Notes under the pieces: model-generated
Told to the model about the DNA's origin: nothing
Databases searched by the model: none
Seen by the model: the letters and a program-made list of their open reading frames with translations, nothing else
In this document: piece after piece, positions 5,637 to 6,359 of the stretch
How the letters are laid out: every line of letters begins with the position of its first letter
How positions within the stretch are numbered: position 1 is the first letter of the stretch
Translations under genes and position numbers: made by a program
Source of the DNA: an uncultured Chloroflexaceae bacterium
GTDB lineage: Bacteria > Chloroflexota > Chloroflexia > Chloroflexales > Chloroflexaceae
Direction of reading: 5' to 3'
Length of the DNA stretch: 6,359 nucleotides
NCBI GenBank assembly: GCA_937141995.1
Contig: CAKZQX010000606.1
Coordinates: 1-6,359 of the forward strand

Positions 5637-6188
5637 ATGAGCGATGAGTCGCAGCCGGAGGAGCAGCCGCGGGCGCAGCAGCAGTATGCTGAGTTGGGGG
5701 AAAAACTGGCCGAATTGTATCAGGCATATACCACTGAGGATAACCCGGCGGAGCGCTTTCGGCTGGAACAGCGTATCGCACAGATCGAAGCAGTCCGGGC
5801 TGCGATTGCGCAGCCGGCGGAGGCCGGCGATACGGCTGCCTCGCCTGAGCAACCCACGCCAGCAGCCCCGGCAGGCCGGCGGCGCGGATTGCTGCAGACG
5901 ATCCGGGCGCACCATCAACGGATCATGGTGGTTGGAGTGATCCTGGGGTTTGTCAGCATCTGTTCTGCCCTGCTGTTTGCTCCTTTCGGATTGATCCTGC
6001 TGTCAAGTCTTTGCTTTGGCGTGGCCGGGATCATGTATTTGCTCCATGAGATTGAACAGCTCCGGGGCACGCCGGGCCGGCACCTGTCGGCCTATAGTTT
6101 TGCCGCGCTGCTCATCGCTATCGGTTTTTGTGGCCCGCTCTACCTCTTTTTCTTGCTTGCCCGGATTGCGAATGCGCCGCCGGGTTAA
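5637..6188 (+). CDS. Coiled-coil and membrane protein of unknown function, 183 residues
   Basis: The N-terminal part is charged and helical (about 12-58), with spaced Leu, Ile and Ala that suit a short coiled coil. A Pro/Ala-rich linker (about 60-80) and a basic patch RRR (81-83) follow. Then come hydrophobic segments at about 96-114, 117-137 and 152-176, most simply three membrane spans with the N-terminal region in the cytoplasm next to the basic patch. There is no signal peptide and no catalytic motif. The ribosome binding site is near-ideal, so it is probably well translated. It is divergent from the dehydrogenase and convergent with the next gene, sharing stop bases with it. I recognise no family; a scaffold or sensor-like role would be a guess. 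Confidence 0.8.
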   Translation: MSDESQPEEQPRAQQQYAELGEKLAELYQAYTTEDNPAERFRLEQRIAQIEAVRAAIAQPAEAGDTAASPEQPTPAAPAGRRRGLLQTIRAHHQRIMVVGVILGFVSICSALLFAPFGLILLSSLCFGVAGIMYLLHEIEQLRGTPGRHLSAYSFAALLIAIGFCGPLYLFFLLARIANAPPG

Positions 6189-6358
6189 CGCGGGTGTGCC
6201 GGTCGTTGGGAGGGTGTGCCGGCGTAGAGTTGGCTGCGCAGCACCCGGTAGAGCGTAAGAAAGAGCACGCTGCCGCCCGTAAACAGGTAGATACTCAGCG
6301 CCCAGCCGGTACCCGTATCGCTGCCACTGGTTAACCCATGCAGCAGCACCAGGCAGAA
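6185..6358 (-). CDS. C-terminal fragment of a membrane protein, start outside the window
   Basis: On the minus strand an open frame enters from the right edge and codes 57 residues to a TAA (6185-6187). It begins FCLVLLHGLTSGSDTGTG, continues with one clear hydrophobic span (WALSIYLFTGGSVLFLTLYR) and ends in a polar, Pro-rich tail. The composition fits the last one or two membrane segments of a larger integral protein. It overlaps the upstream plus-strand gene by four bases: the TTAA at 6185-6188 supplies both stop codons. Overlapping plus-strand frames in this stretch are Arg/Cys-rich shadows. The family cannot be named from this fragment. Confidence 0.65.
   Translation of the reverse strand, partial: FCLVLLHGLTSGSDTGTGWALSIYLFTGGSVLFLTLYRVLRSQLYAGTPSQRPAHPR
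6192..6222. repeat. 11-nt direct repeat in the tail of the partial gene
   Basis: gggtgtgccgg occurs at 6192-6202 and again at 6212-6222, 20 bases apart. The spacing is not a multiple of three, so the copies are read in different frames. It is probably a small local duplication of no function. Confidence 0.5.
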
Positions 6359-6359
6359 G

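Noticed and set aside
1..6359. A defence, toxin-antitoxin or phage system
   Set aside because: No nuclease, methylase, helicase, reverse transcriptase, toxin or integrase motif appears in any supported frame; the genes are exported enzymes and membrane proteins.

Overview
The window looks like a chromosomal segment of a member of the Chloroflexota (Chloroflexus/Roseiflexus-like). This is inferred from style, not from a marker gene. The signs are a lipoprotein-type protein with a PEPTA-rich linker, repeated 'FPETG ... GFP/GYP' modules around a secreted hydrolase, and a secreted dehydrogenase ending in a YLPLIQR tail. Base composition is moderately GC-rich throughout.

Layout, left to right. 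(1) 1-322 has no convincing gene. It holds an inverted-repeat element of 276 bp (47-322) with near-perfect 25-bp ends, a perfect 22-bp internal hairpin and a 9-nt-phased TTCG repeat. A degenerate third copy of the end sequence abuts it at 25-45. (2) 320-1357 (-) encodes a surface-anchored metallophosphoesterase of the purple-acid-phosphatase type. Its stop codon is the last three bases of the element. (3) 1536-1664 (+) is a 42-residue single-pass membrane protein with a good ribosome binding site, divergent from the phosphoesterase. (4) 1701-1743 is an 18-bp hairpin between convergent genes. (5) 1764-4061 (-) is a secreted GH5-like glycosidase with two wall- or sugar-binding-like repeats on each side of the catalytic domain. 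(6) 4201-5442 (-) is a secreted glucose/sorbosone (PQQ-type) dehydrogenase, upstream of the glycosidase on the same strand. (7) 5637-6188 (+) is an unrecognised coiled-coil plus membrane protein. (8) 6185-6358 (-) is the C-terminal end of another membrane protein that runs off the window; its stop codon overlaps that of the previous gene.

Three of the four main proteins are exported, so this is a cell-surface/extracellular hydrolysis and oxidation neighbourhood. The dehydrogenase and glycosidase could be one transcription unit that cuts polysaccharide and oxidises released sugar, but that link is inferred only from order and strand. Four of the five leader regions contain the same extended -10 pattern, TGnTA(C/G)nAT, 31-48 nt before the start codon; the glycosidase leader lacks it.

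I found no CRISPR array, tRNA, rRNA, phage gene, toxin-antitoxin pair or recognisable defence system. The most unusual items are the inverted-repeat element at the left edge, the small membrane protein, and the repeat-flanked glycosidase.
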